The position numbers and the translations under genes are program-made. The notes under the pieces were generated by a model. That model had not been told where the DNA came from. It did no database searches and was given only the letters and a program-made list of their open reading frames with translations. Shown in pieces: positions 25,401-34,391 of a DNA stretch of 64,000 bases. This DNA comes from Oxyura jamaicensis (taxonomy: Eukaryota; Chordata; Aves; Anseriformes; Anatidae), in the NCBI RefSeq assembly GCF_011077185.1, contig NC_048893.1, positions 187,040,799 to 187,104,798 of the forward strand. Direction: 5' to 3'. Every line of letters begins with the position of its first letter. The stretch's first letter is position 1.

Positions 25401-28400
25401 TGGTGCAGTTCCTCACTGAGAATTGCTGCAGGATTTTTGGAGAGGAGATTAACTCCCTCTTTGGAGAAATACTGATGACATGCAAGAGAGAAAATGGCTC
25501 AGGTAATGCAGATAATGTTTTGATCCTATCAGCTCAACACAGCCAGGCAAAAGATCAATTCACATGGTGTTCCCAGATACTGCTGTTGTCTCCGTCATCT
25601 TACCCAAACTATTGGTGATAGCGACTCAGCTTACCACAGAGCTAGAGCATATCACTAAGGGCTGTCCCAAATAATCCCTTGTTCCTATTCCAGTCATCTG
25701 AGCTACTGTATTTAAAAAATGGGGGGTGTTAGAGAGAAAGGAAAGAAAGAGGAAGGAAGGAAGGAAGGAAGGAAGGAAGGAAGGAAGGAAGGAAGGNNNN
25801 NNNNNNAAGGAAGGAAGGAAGGAAGGAAGGAAGGAAGGAAGGAAGGAAGGAAGAGAGGGAGGGAGGGAGGGAGGGAGGAAAGGAGGGAGGGAGGAAGGAA
25901 TCTGGAGAAGGTTTCATCTCAAACATATAATTTGTGTCCCAGCATGTGTCTTCTCAGAATATCAGAAAGCCATTGATCAACAATGGTTATAATACAGTTG
26001 TCACATCATTGTATTAGTGCTGAAAGCATCATTTATTATCAAAAGAGAGATTCTCCAGATTTATAATAGGACAGGCAGATTTTGCTCCTAGCACAGAAAA
26101 GTCACGGAACTGGGGACTGAAAATGTCCAACAGAGTAGCTGACTGGTATGCAGCATGTTCCAGAATATCATTAATACTCTTTTCTCTAGCACTGTGATAA
26201 AATGGATCTTGACTGGAAGTTCAGGTCTATCCTTAATATATTTCTAAAGCTGCATTTCTACTTCTACTCTTAATGCATTTCTACTCCCTAAGAGTAGAAG
26301 AACGTGGAATCAGGCTGAACAGCCAGGTTGCATTCCAGTAGTGAATGGAGTACCACGGGGGTCAGTACTAGGTCCAGCCTGGTTTAACATCTTCATTAAT
26401 GATCTGGACAGTGGGGTAGAGTGCACCCTTGGTAAATTTGTGGATGACGTGAAACTGAGGGGAGTGGCTGATTTACTAGAGGGCCTTGCTGCCATCCAGG
26501 GGGATCTTGTCAGGCTGTAGAGGTGGGCTTACAAGAACCTCGTGAAGTTCAAAAAGAAGTGCAGAGTCCGTCACCTGGGGAGGAACAAGCCCAGGAACCA
26601 GTATGTGCTGGGGGCCACCCGGCTGGAAAGCAGCTCTGCAGAAAAGGACTTGGGGGTCCTGCTGGACACCAAGCTGAACATGAGCAAGCAATGTGCCCTT
26701 GTTGCTAAGAAGGTTAATGGTATTCTTGGTTATGTCAAGAAGAATACCACCAGCAGGTCAAGGGAAGTGATCCTTCCGTTCTCAGCGCTGGTGGGGCCAC
26801 ACCTGCAGTGCTGGGTCCAGTTCTGGGCTCCCCAGTACCAGAGGGACCTGGAAACACTGGAGAGAGCCCAAGGGAGGGCCACCAGATGATGAAGGCACTG
26901 GAGCATCTCTGCTGTGAGCAGAGGCTGGGAGAGCTGGAGCTGCTCAGCCCAGAGAAGAGGAGGCTCAGAGGGATCTCATTCCTGTCCCTAAATCCCTGAA
27001 GGGAGGGTACAGAGAGGACAGAGCCAGGCTCTCCTCAGTGGTGCCCAGTGCCAGGACAGGAGGCCATGGGCACAGCCGGGCACCCAGGAGGCTCCCTCTG
27101 AGCACCAGGCAGCACTTCTGTGCTGGGCGGGTGACGGAGCCCTGGGACAGGCTGCCCAGAGAGGCTGTGGGGTCTCCTCCTTGGGGACCTCCAAAAGCCG
27201 CCTGGACGTGGTCCTGGGCAGCCTGCTCTGGGTGTCCCTGCTTGGGCAGAGGTTGGAGCAGATGGCCAGATGACCTCCGATGGTCCCTTCCAACCTCAGT
27301 CGTTGCGTGATTCTCTGATCTGCTGCTGACTTGCTGTGCTGGGACTGAGAGCTCAGACCCATGGTAGGTTGCGGTAGCTGAGCAAGTTTTCAGGCAGGCA
27401 CTGAGGCCCGGTAACTGCCCGTGCGTGAGCTCTGCTGCAGAGTGAGATAAGTCCACTTAGCATAGCCCTGAGCAAAAGAGATTTAATGTAATGCCAATTA
27501 CCGCATATATGGAGCAGGGTGCAGGTGTGCGCAGCTCAGTTGAAATGAGGTGACTGTTTAAACAGAGACTGGAACTTTTTTCATAGTGTTGCTGTTAAAA
27601 ATGTAATTTCTGGAAGACTGTAGAAGCATGAAGTATGCCCTGTTTTCTTCATCTTTCTAGAAGAGGGAAAGAAAGGTTAAATGATGTTTTCACTGCTCAC
27701 TAACAAAAAGAAACATTCAATAAATTGCTGATTTAATATTCTGTATATAAATTAATGTTCACAGCTGGATTATTTACTGCTGAAGTACTCAAAAAAAAAA
27801 AAAAACACACCATGAAGAAACTTCACCCCCATTATCCTATGTTTCTTGACTGAACTGCTACTTAGCACTCATTCAGTTTTTCCTTTCCAAATTTAGACAG
27901 TATTTATTTCTGAAATTACTGACAGTTCTGTTCATGCTCCTAAAAGTAAAAGATACTTGAAAAAAAAAAAAATGCAGCTGTCTGTCAGCAGGATGGTTTG
28001 GTCACTGCCATGCTAACGCTTGGTTTATCCTTGCAGATGTGGCTTCCCTCCATCTCAATGACTCATCCTACGACAGCCTGGAAAATGAGGCGAACGATGA
28101 GGCTGACTCCTCTTCCAGCGACTGGATTAAGAACCGAGATCAGGATAACAGGAGCAGGGAGTCCATCTTCACCCTGAGCGATGGCGATTCGGAGCAGACA
28201 GAAGTGGATGAAATCCAAAGTAAAACGAAATCGAAACAGTTGACAATTTCTGTTGATGTACACCGTAAGTTTTCCTCACAAGAAAACTCGGAGAAGGAGT
28301 CTCTCTGCTCCAGTGCGTTGGGCTTCTCTTCAGCAGCTACCTCAGGTGTCCTCAAAGCGTTGAGGAGACACAGGCGCTCCTCAGAGCCTGCAATCGGCCT

Positions 28401-29100
28401 CCTTGCCCCCAGCTTCACCCACAGTGGCAACAGCCATGAGAAGGCAGCGCGCAAAGCCAGCTGTGACGTTGTCCTGTCTCACGAAGATGAAGACTATCTC
28501 CGTCAGCTTCGGTCATTGCAGATGGAAGGGCAAAAGCTTATCAATCAGAGCTTGATTATAGGGATTAACATTGGTAAAAGTGACAACACAAACCAAAATG
28601 TTGAGAAGAAAGACTTGTCCCATTGTCTCCTGCCTCCAATGCCAGAGGGATTAAATATTTGCTCAGGATTTAGCTCTTCTAGCCTGTCTTCTCCTGGGAC
28701 ATCTCCATCTGTGTCGTCAATGAGCTCCCTGGACAGTGCTTTCTCTCAGTTTTCAGACCAATCTGTGTTTACCCCAACTGAAACCTCCTCCCCTTTTGAT
28801 ATCAGCACTTTTCAGTCAGTAAAGAAACACGAAGAGACTGCCGCTGACACGGCTGATGACTATTTGGTCACACCCACCAGGGTTCCACCATCTCCACAAC
28901 CTACCGAGGCGCTGGCTGAGGGGGGCTTGGTGGAGCCCAACAGCAGGCCAGCACCCCTGAAACCTACTGAAGGAGTCGACGGCTATTTGATTAAGCCTGA
29001 CATTCAGCCATTACCTCTGAAAGTCACAGGAAAAGAGAGACTTCATGATCCAAGATCAAAGAGGAGGTCTAGAAGAGCATTACAGCAATCCAAAGTTTGA
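1263..29100 (+). CDS. ARHGAP20: ARHGAP20, Rho GTPase-activating protein 20 (3' part, 12 exons)
   Basis: Twelve exons (1263-1412, 3267-3308, 4717-4801, 7547-7624, 11708-11774, 13714-13896, 18970-19148, 21901-22062, 23383-23492, 24428-24617, 25391-25502, 28037-29100) all have AG acceptors and GT donors, and their phases fit to give 806 full codons then TGA. The domain order is C-terminal half of a PH domain, RA domain, RhoGAP domain and Ser/Pro-rich tail, which is diagnostic of ARHGAP20. Family knowledge: it is a cytosolic GAP that speeds GTP hydrolysis by Rho, is stimulated when Rap1 binds the RA domain, and has been linked to neurite outgrowth. The order of conserved words matches the human protein as I recall it. 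The start codon and first half of the PH domain lie upstream. Human ARHGAP20 is about 1190 residues. This one would be clearly shorter because its tail is shorter. Residue numbers in the exon entries count from the first full codon in the window. Confidence 0.95.
1413..4716. other. ARHGAP20 introns around the microexon
   Basis: Apart from the 42-nt exon, these 3.2 kb are AT-rich intron. I see no repeat family and no RNA gene. An antisense open frame of 149 codons (3642-4091) is discussed under findings. Confidence 0.6.
3267..3308 (+). CDS. ARHGAP20: ARHGAP20 42-nt microexon: C-terminal helix of PH domain
   Basis: CTGCAG|G starts a 42-base exon that ends CAAAG|GTACTT. It encodes SAEQKETWLSFLQ (residues 51-63) between two split codons. 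This is the C-terminal alpha-helix of the PH domain, and it includes the near-invariant PH tryptophan (residue 58). Phase matches both neighbours exactly, which is strong support for so short an exon. Confidence 0.92.
4717..4801 (+). CDS. ARHGAP20: ARHGAP20 exon: PH-RA linker and first RA strand
   Basis: A long polypyrimidine tract ending TTTTTTCAG precedes the exon, and the donor is TAT|GTAAGT. It encodes residues 65-92, a charged segment (EEKEKDYPKS) followed by IPLKIIAKDVGTCAY, which starts the RA domain. The exon ends on a complete codon. Confidence 0.95.
4802..7546. other. ARHGAP20 intron, no recognisable feature
   Basis: Plain intron sequence with short T-runs (5820, 7230-7265). No CR1 copy or exon was identified. 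Confidence 0.6.
7547..7624 (+). CDS. ARHGAP20: ARHGAP20 exon: RA domain core
   Basis: Acceptor TTCACAG, donor CCT|GTAAGT, 78 bases, phase 0 at both ends. It encodes residues 93-118 (SKTLTVTNVDTANDVILMAL...GIP), the strand-turn-helix of the ubiquitin-like RA fold. The T-A-N-D-V-I motif is typical of RA domains. In this family RA binds Rap1-GTP and relieves autoinhibition of the GAP. Confidence 0.95.
7625..11707. other. ARHGAP20 intron with one antisense CR1
   Basis: Holds the CR1 fragment at 10958-11175 and an open frame on the minus strand at 9481-9792 (see findings). Nothing else is recognised. Confidence 0.6.
10958..11175 (-). mobile_element. CR1 LINE 3' fragment, antisense
   Basis: It begins with the reverse complement of the CR1 3' tail (aatcacagaaccattaaggt, tggaaaagacctccaagatc), followed by the reverse of 'ggacgtggtgctgagggaca' and 'gtctgggaca'-type CR1 sequence. 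It is 5' truncated. This is the only antisense CR1 found inside ARHGAP20. Confidence 0.92.
11708..11774 (+). CDS. ARHGAP20: ARHGAP20 exon: RA domain, middle
   Basis: Acceptor TTTTCATAG, donor ATTG|GTAAGC, 67 bases. It encodes residues 119-140 (GSEKDYKLWVISGREDAPYP...), the classic 'Y-x-L-W-x-V-x-x-G-x-E/D' region of RA domains in which the ligand's tolerated sequence is displayed. It leaves one base for the glycine codon shared with the next exon. Confidence 0.95.
11775..13713. other. ARHGAP20 intron, no recognisable feature
   Basis: Intron sequence, pyrimidine-rich at 12010-12290. Several open frames occur on both strands but none has a recognisable product. Confidence 0.55.
13714..13896 (+). 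CDS. ARHGAP20: ARHGAP20 exon: end of RA domain and linker
   Basis: Acceptor CTGCACAG, donor CACG|GTACGT, 183 bases. It encodes the shared Gly plus residues 142-201. HEYPFGIKISHIRD closes the RA domain. FLTEQLPQELQCQFVLKPSRL is the conserved end of the linker before the basic motif of the next exon. The middle part (around SKHCACPRQ) is poorly conserved. The exon is clearly GC-richer than its flanking introns. Confidence 0.94.
14640..14902 (+). mobile_element. CR1 LINE 3' fragment, sense
   Basis: Typical CR1 3' part: 'aatggctttaaactaaaaga', 'ggaacaggctgcccagcaaa', 'ccctggaggtgttcaagacc', then 'cccttccaacccaggccatt' and 'gtgattctatga'. It is 5' truncated and belongs to the same subfamily as the copy ending at 48807. 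Confidence 0.93.
18240..18504 (+). mobile_element. CR1 LINE 3' fragment, sense
   Basis: Contains 'gggctaaagttgtgccaggg', 'ggctgcccagggaagtggtt', 'gagtcaccatccctggaggt' and the exact CR1 3' end 'ggtgattctgtgattctgtg' with its 8-bp tandem tail. It is 5' truncated. Confidence 0.95.
18970..19148 (+). CDS. ARHGAP20: ARHGAP20 exon: basic linker and start of RhoGAP domain
   Basis: Acceptor TTTTCCCAG, donor CTCTTG|GTGAGT, 179 bases. It encodes residues 203-261. It begins with the basic stretch KSFKRKRSIINWAFWRG, then a Ser/Pro-rich loop (residues about 220-235), then LFGLLLTAICEDDNLPKPLL, the first helix and entry loop of the RhoGAP fold. Confidence 0.95.
19149..21900. other. ARHGAP20 intron with a short perfect hairpin
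   Basis: No CR1 is recognised. A 10-bp perfect inverted repeat lies at 19972-19995. Otherwise ordinary intron. Confidence 0.55.
19972..19995. repeat. perfect 10-bp inverted repeat (hairpin)
   Basis: aaccccactg at 19972-19981 is the exact reverse complement of cagtggggtt at 19986-19995, with a 4-base loop (aaat). The surrounding wording resembles ancient interspersed elements common in sauropsid genomes, but I cannot name the family. Confidence 0.7.
21901..22062 (+). CDS. ARHGAP20: ARHGAP20 exon: RhoGAP catalytic core with arginine finger
   Basis: Acceptor TTTGTTTAG, donor TTTAAG|GTATGT, 162 bases, phase 0 at both ends. It encodes residues 262-315. The motif EGIFRRSGS holds the catalytic arginine finger (Arg 279), which enters the Rho active site to stabilise GTP hydrolysis. 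It is followed by the amphipathic helix KTCKELKEKLDAG. All expected RhoGAP signature positions are intact. Confidence 0.96.
22063..23382. other. ARHGAP20 intron, no recognisable feature
   Basis: Ordinary intron sequence. No repeat family, RNA gene or additional exon was identified. Confidence 0.55.
23383..23492 (+). CDS. ARHGAP20: ARHGAP20 exon: RhoGAP domain, middle
   Basis: Acceptor TGGATAAG, donor CAAAG|GTAGAG, 110 bases. It encodes residues 316-351. DFLRNIPGSIL is the conserved 'K-x-F-L-R-x-L/I-P' RhoGAP motif, and it is followed by the WVSVMDQGNNEERIKSIQ helix. Two bases remain for the arginine codon split across the next intron. Confidence 0.95.
23493..24427. other. ARHGAP20 intron, no recognisable feature
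   Basis: AT-rich intron of 935 bases between the two central RhoGAP exons. Nothing recognisable. Confidence 0.55.
24428..24617 (+). CDS. ARHGAP20: ARHGAP20 exon: RhoGAP domain, catalytic Asn helix
   Basis: Acceptor GCTTTCAG, donor AAAAAG|GTAGGA, 190 bases. It encodes residues 353-415. LPRANVVLLRYIFGVLH is the conserved 'LP..N...L..L..L' helix. NQMNAFNLAICIAPSLL carries the conserved asparagine (Asn 388) that, by family knowledge, positions the GTPase and its arginine finger. SEFTKK ends the exon. Confidence 0.96.
25391..25502 (+). CDS. ARHGAP20: ARHGAP20 exon: last helix of RhoGAP domain
   Basis: Acceptor TTTGTTGCAG, donor GCTCAG|GTAATG, 112 bases. It encodes residues 416-452. LVQFLTENCCRIFGEEINSL is the final RhoGAP helix ('V..LI.n...iF'). 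The rest begins the tail. It leaves one base for the Asp codon of the last exon. Confidence 0.95.
25741..25899. repeat. (AAGG)n / (GAGG)n microsatellite with assembly gap
   Basis: Near-perfect GGAA repeats run from about 25750 to the gap and continue after it to about 25850, then shift to GGGA/GGAG repeats to about 25895. Ten Ns sit inside (25797-25806), so the true copy number is unknown. It lies in the ARHGAP20 intron before the last exon. Confidence 0.97.
25797..25806. other. assembly gap, 10 N
   Basis: Ten Ns within the AAGG microsatellite. The flanks carry the same repeat, so the gap is a collapsed or unresolved microsatellite. Confidence 1.
26309..27317 (+). mobile_element. CR1 LINE, about 1.0 kb, sense, with RT remnant
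   Basis: The + strand still reads reverse-transcriptase words: NGVPRGSVLGPAWFNIFIND, then KFVDDVKL (the FxDD catalytic box at 26437-26448), LGRNKPRNQYVLGATRLES, KDLGVLLDTKLNMS, SRSREVILPFSALVGPHLQC and FWAPQYQRDLE. An in-frame TAG (26518-26520) and a deletion near 26886 break it. The 3' part continues through 'gccgcctggacgtggtcctg' to the CR1 end near 27317. It is a dead, 5'-truncated copy in the last ARHGAP20 intron. Confidence 0.95.
28037..29100 (+). CDS. ARHGAP20: ARHGAP20 last coding exon: Ser/Pro-rich C-terminal tail
   Basis: Acceptor CCTTGCAG. The exon encodes a shared Asp, 353 residues and TGA at 29098-29100. Conserved family words appear in order: LNDSSYDSLENE; an RRHRRSSEP basic-phosphosite-like motif near 28365-28390; DEDYLRQ; QMEGQKLINQSL; SSLSSPGTSPSVSSMSSLDSAFSQ; and VFTPTETSSPFD. 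After about 28800 the sequence departs from the human tail as I recall it and consists of three short Pro-rich repeats (28861-29040) and a basic end (SKRRSRR). As I recall, human has two 'SEP...DYL' (annexin-like) blocks here. Only one is present in this exon. The stop is clean and is followed by a poly(A) signal. Confidence 0.93.
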
Positions 29101-29144
29101 AGAGACTGACCAAAGCTTTTTTGCGGAGGAATCTTAATGCTTAA

Positions 29145-29316
29145 AATAAACACCGTAAAGAAAATGCCTTTGGTGTTAATGTGTGTTCATTTTAAGTTTA
29201 ATATCCAGGCTGTTCAAATTTAATTGAGCAGTCCCTGAATTCGTGGGTTTTCTTTTTCTAGGAAACTGTTAATGTTCCCACATAAAGCTTTGCAAGAATA
29301 TTGTAAGAATAATAAA
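29145..29316 (+). other. candidate poly(A) signals of ARHGAP20
   Basis: AATAAA occurs at 29145-29150, only 45 bases after the stop codon, and again at 29311-29316. Further AATAAA copies are at 30887, 31000, 31140 and 31242, in AT-rich DNA that could be a longer 3' UTR. Which is used cannot be decided without transcript data. Confidence 0.5.
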
Positions 29317-32300
29317 ATTTGCTAAAAGCAAGCAAACTGAAACCTCCTGAAAATCTGATAAGGTCCCAGGAGCTAAGAGAAGGGACCTGTTCTGTGAGCC
29401 TGTCGAGGCAGCGGGGTTCCTGCTGGGACTCTCCCCTTGACCACTTGTGTGTTGAGCCTTGCGGATGTGGGTCCCGGTCCTTTGTGGTTTTGATGTAGCG
29501 TGCAAAGTCAGCGTAGAATCCATAACTGTGGTATTATACTACTGTTCTGAAACTGATAGGTATTACCTTCACTGTCCTCCAAGGAATAAGTGTATTGTTC
29601 TCTGTACGTTTCTGAGGTATGTTCAATAGGTGTAGTTATTTCTTTCACACTGCAAAAGAAAGAAAAAAAAATAAGCTCAAAAATATGTAAAGATAAATGC
29701 TGAAGCTTGTAACTAACACCTCCCAACTCTGTGTGTTTCATTTATTGTGCTTCGTTGGCTGTTCTGTTCATGTTTAAGTTGTGAATAGTTTAACATTGCT
29801 GTAAATGGCATTATATATTATTGCAAGCAGAACACGTAATTTTATTATGCAGCATCTAAAACATCATATAATATATTAAAAGTAATGCATTATCTAAATG
29901 CTTTGAGTTTGTATAATATATCCTGATAAATTTTGCTATTATATATGTTCTGAAAAAATGTGTATTTTTGTACTTGCAAGAACTGCTGCTAATTTTATGA
30001 GTTCTGTTTTGTTGTTACAGCACTGGTACTGATGTGTATGCATTCAATGCTATATATTAAATATTATTTGTTATGTCATAAATTCAGTTTATATTCTTTG
30101 TAATGTTTTTTAGGTGTTCTTTATAGTTCTGCAAGCTATCGCTGACACAAGAGTCCCAGTGATGCCACTGCAAATCTTGCCTGGGGAAGGATTGCAGCAT
30201 TTTTCCTCCCCTTTGGGTGGCATCATTCATACTATATGTGTCATCCATGCTGTTAACTTGTAAATTTTGGTAATTTTCCAACAAGAATTCCTGCCCTTTT
30301 GCTTTTCATTTAGAGAGTGGGTAGTGTTTTCAGCTAAGGGGAGGATGATGTTAACAATATTGAGGGGCGGAGAGAGATTTTCAGGTAATAGATACTGGGG
30401 TGGGGAGCAAGTAAGAGAGGGGAGCAAGATTCATGCTTTAACATCAGATTAAAGAGAAGGCAAGAAGGAATAGCAGTGCTAAACTAAGCATCTGTGCATG
30501 TGTGCATGCATACAGTGCTTCTGAAATTGCATAAATTCATTAATTAGCTTTCCGTTTTCACCCCCCACTCCAGTTAATTCTGGCCAATGGTGGAGTTTCA
30601 GATCCTGTTCTGTTCAACCACACTCTGGTAAAGGTGCTTACGCTCCTAAATTGTTCACTATTTCTGAAAAAAATACAAACATTGTCCAGTGCTGTAAGCT
30701 ATTTCCAAGTATTATCAGTGTAAAAAGATTTCTAGCTCTGTATCAGACAGAATGGATTATCTCCAGCAGATTCAGGGTGGGAGTTAACTTGAAAATACGG
30801 AATCAGAGACTTACTATTTTGGGCTCTAATCCTGCAAATGGTTATATCGGTGAACAGAAAGGCATCTGTAGAGACCTACATAACGCAATAAAATATCATG
30901 CGCTTGGTAGTATACCAGCATGTATAATTGTTTACAAGCTCTTTTTTTTTTTTTAAACTGGAAATTCTCTCTTTTGCATTTTTCATATTTAGCTATTTTA
31001 ATAAAAATGGTGATATGCAGAATCTGATCCGTAATAGTCAGCTTCCAAAGGTAAAACCCTTTGTGTGTATCTTGAGACCTGTCATGTAATAGGTCTACAT
31101 GTGCACCTCTTTTAAAAGAAAAAAATGATGCTATTTTGAAATAAAACAGCTACTCTGCACTTCTTTTCGAAATGGCAAAAAAGCATGTTGCCATGCTGCC
31201 AAGATTACATCAAGTAGCAAATGCTGATTCACTGCAACAATAATAAAGCCTTAGAAAAATCTCTAGTCTCTACAATATAAATGTTCTGTCCTACAAATGA
31301 TATCTTCCAGCAAGTCGTTTATCTCTGCTAGTCTGAAGTAAAAGCATATCCAAGAGTGCCTCGATGTGAAACAAATTATGTGTCTGCTTTTGAGCTGTAG
31401 CTAAAGCTAGAGTGCTTTCAAATTTAAACATATGGTGAACAAGCTGGATGTGGACCCAGTACGATTTAAAATGCACTCCTGTCTTGAAAAGACATACACC
31501 CTGCTGCTGTGTGAGGCTTCTTCTGTGACAGTCACAGAAACGAGCGCTAATGGAGAAGATCACTGTCTGCAGAGCTTACTGAAGGAATTAAGTGCTGTTA
31601 AGATCTGAAATGGATTGTACTGAACCTTTCCAGAGTGTCAGATGCAGCCTTGAGGACTCCAATATGCAGTGGCTCTTGCTGGGGAGACATCAGTGGATCA
31701 GGGGTGTTCCTGCTGCTCCTTCCCCTGAGCACCCCAGAGGGCTGGGTCAGGATCTCAAGTCTGGGGGAATATTAAAATATTAAAAAGAAAATGTTGAGAA
31801 TTTGAAAACTTTTTAAATGACACTGCTTATGTCCAATGCAAGTCTTAGGCTAAAGCTGGCCCCTCAGCCCTGAAGGGTGACACTGGTCCATGCCCAGGAC
31901 CCTTCTCAGTCTCTGCAGGAGACTTCAAGTAGTCTTCCCAAGCCACCAGCCTCCAGCTAGCAGTTCAGGGGGGCTGCTTTGGAAGAGATCCCTGAGTTTT
32001 AGTGACAAGTGGTCAGAGAGACGTTTCCACAATGTTTTCCTTCCTGGAGCAGCAATGCCCCACAGAAAAATAAATCAATAAATACAAAGTAATTGACTTG
32101 GGGAAGAAACAGCAGCAGTGACTCCCCACTCACTGTTGTTAAGAACAAAATGAAGCAAACTGACAAATGGCCTCTCTCGCCTGGACTTTCTGTCCTAGAG
32201 GGGTTCTTGAGCTTGTAAATGATGAGCATTCTACCTGTTTTCACAAGTACTATCCACCTTGCCTTTCCGGTAGTTTCAGAGACTAATATAGCATAAATTT

Positions 32301-32788
32301 AGGGCAATTTGTTCTCGACCTCCATTGAAAAATTTTGACTTTGTTTTTAGCCCTAGTAAAGGACCCACGTGCCTGAATTTTCATGGTATTTTTTGGTAAG
32401 GTCTCTTTCAAATCTGTCTGTCAGTCTCATAAATGATATTGCTTCTTCCCTGCAAGATTTGTCTCTCAAGTATAGCCCAGTTTAGGAAGAGGGAAGATTC
32501 ATCATCCGTTCTCTGCTTAAACCAGTTTATAGAGTTCAACCTGAATAGACTATAGGTCTCGGGGCTGAAGCGTGCCCTTTAAACTGAAGGTGTCCCTTTG
32601 TCCATGCCTCCGATCATCAGGTTCCTGTTAACAGCTGCTGGTCCAACTCCTTCCTTGTTCTGGAGATGTAATGTTGCTTCAGGATCTGGTGGTCTAAGAT
32701 TCATTTCCAGCTTTGCTCCCATTCCACTCTGTGACATTTGGCTGACTTATTTGCCTCCTCCATTCTGTTTCTCTTTGCATGACTAGTC
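29317..32788. other. intergenic or possible extended ARHGAP20 3' UTR
   Basis: AT-rich, with several poly(A)-type hexamers and no CR1. No open frame has a recognisable product. It could be a long 3' UTR of ARHGAP20 if distal signals are used. Confidence 0.45.
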
Positions 32789-33032
32789 TTAGAATCAGAG
32801 AATCATCTAGGATGGAAAAGGCCTTCAAGAACATCAAGTACAACCATCAGCCCGACCTACAAAGTCCCATCACTAAACTGTGGCCCTTAGTGCTATGTTT
32901 GCACATCACTTTAACAACTCCAGGGATGGGAAATCCAGCACTGTCCTGGGCAGCCCGTTCCAATGCTTAACCACCCTCTCCATGAATACATTCTTCCTGA
33001 TGTCCAGTCCAAACCTCCCCTCACCCTAAGCA
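32789..33032 (-). mobile_element. CR1 LINE 3' fragment, antisense
   Basis: Reverse complement of a CR1 3' end: 'agaatcagagaatcatctag', 'gatggaaaaggccttcaaga', later 'cactgtcctgggcagcccgt', 'tccaatgcttaaccaccctc' and 'ttcttcctgatgtccagtcc'. It is diverged, with the usual CR1 order preserved. Confidence 0.92.
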
Positions 33033-33144
33033 GGACACGGCAGGTTAGTGCACAATGATGGCTGTTCCCATTGCTGTCCCCCAGACTCGGAGTCTGATAG
33101 AGCCAGACACACTCATGTTGATCCATGAAAACATAGGGGCACTG

Positions 33145-33200
33145 GTAATTCAGGCTGGAAGGGAACTCAGGAGGTCTCTGGCCCAACCTCCTGACAAGGG
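33145..33200 (-). mobile_element. short CR1-like 3' remnant, antisense
   Basis: 'ggctggaagggaactcagga' followed by 'ggtctctggcccaacctcct' matches the reversed 3' end of another CR1 subfamily. Only about 55 bases are left. Confidence 0.65.
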
Positions 33201-34014
33201 CTTGCAACTCCCCATAGCTCATGTCTGGAGCAAAGATAGCAATACCTCAGCAGTCCTCTGCTAGTCATCAGGATGGGAAATTGAGGAAAAGGTAGCTGGC
33301 TCAGACACCTAAATAAAACCTTCTGTAACAGACAATACTGCTGACTTTTTAAAGAATTTCAAAAATTTATAAAAAAAATAAGAAAAGCTGTAGTCTTACA
33401 TACAATATTCAGGTTGTTTTTATATTAGGACTGGGCTTCTATGTTACATGTTTTCCCTCAGTATTTAACATCTCCCCATATCCTGGACCCAAAATACCAG
33501 AATAAAATAGGGAGATAACCTTGGTGACACCACAGGGCAACCTGATGTGCTCATGTGTTTGAGGAATCATCTAGAGGATGACCCAACCTCCCTCAGCAAG
33601 GGCCGATGTGGGAAGAGGGGCAGCGAGCGCCCACGCCAGGCCTCGTCTTTGGCATTTGTGCAGGGCCACGTCCCTGTGGGGGAGGCCTCCACTCCTGCCA
33701 AGTGCAGAAGGCGGTGGAGGAGGACGTCTGCTGGCTGAATCGAGCCCTAAGTAACACCTAAGGGCACCCAGGCAGCTTTCTGTCATTCACAGAAGCACTT
33801 GCATGATTTACATGCAAGTAAATCAATAGCTAACAATGTCTCTGTATGGAGGCTGCTGTGGAGACAAACTAATTGATCCGCCAGGGTCCAAAGGAGAATG
33901 CTTTTTGGTTAAAGGCGATGAACATTCCTGTTAAGGCATGGCTGCCACGATAAGGGACTAAAGGTTTGGGTCATCATTTATGTTTTATAAATATGTGAAA
34001 CGCACTCTTTAGTG

Positions 34015-34040
34015 TTTATTTATTTATTTATTTATTTATT
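34015..34040. repeat. (TTTA)n microsatellite
   Basis: About six uninterrupted copies of TTTA. Confidence 0.97.
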
Positions 34041-34340
34041 CTTAATAGTGGGTTTGCTCCAGGCCTTATTTTGTCGAGGTTTCTTAATGGCTTCACTGCA
34101 AAGGTCAGCAGTTCCTCGAGGACAAGTAGTCTGGTAGCTACTGCCAGCTGCATTAAGTTAAATATTTCAGAATTTAGCCATTCAGTGACCCTATGTAAGA
34201 GAGGTGTTTCCAATGCAGAAATTATTTCTCTGCACTTGATTCTCTTGTCACAAACTGTTTCCGTCAAACTGCTACAAATCCACTCTCAAAGGCAGCTGTA
34301 ATTCTGGTATTACCTGTGAAGGAAGAAGGGAGGCTCCCTG

Positions 34341-34391
34341 CCTCCTCCTCCTCCTCCCTTTCCTCCTCCTCTTCCTCTTCCTCCTCCTTCA
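34341..34391. repeat. (TCC)n imperfect microsatellite
   Basis: Pyrimidine-only tract of TCC and TTCC units. On the minus strand it gives a run of Glu codons in an open frame that I regard as spurious. Confidence 0.93.

Noticed and set aside
25719..25992. Basic Lys/Glu/Gly-rich proteins over the AAGG tract
   Set aside because: Simple-repeat translation interrupted by Ns, with no coding evidence.
26310..27456. Minus-strand open frames of 60-163 codons
   Set aside because: They are reverse readings of the CR1 element. CR1 3' ends commonly give such frames.
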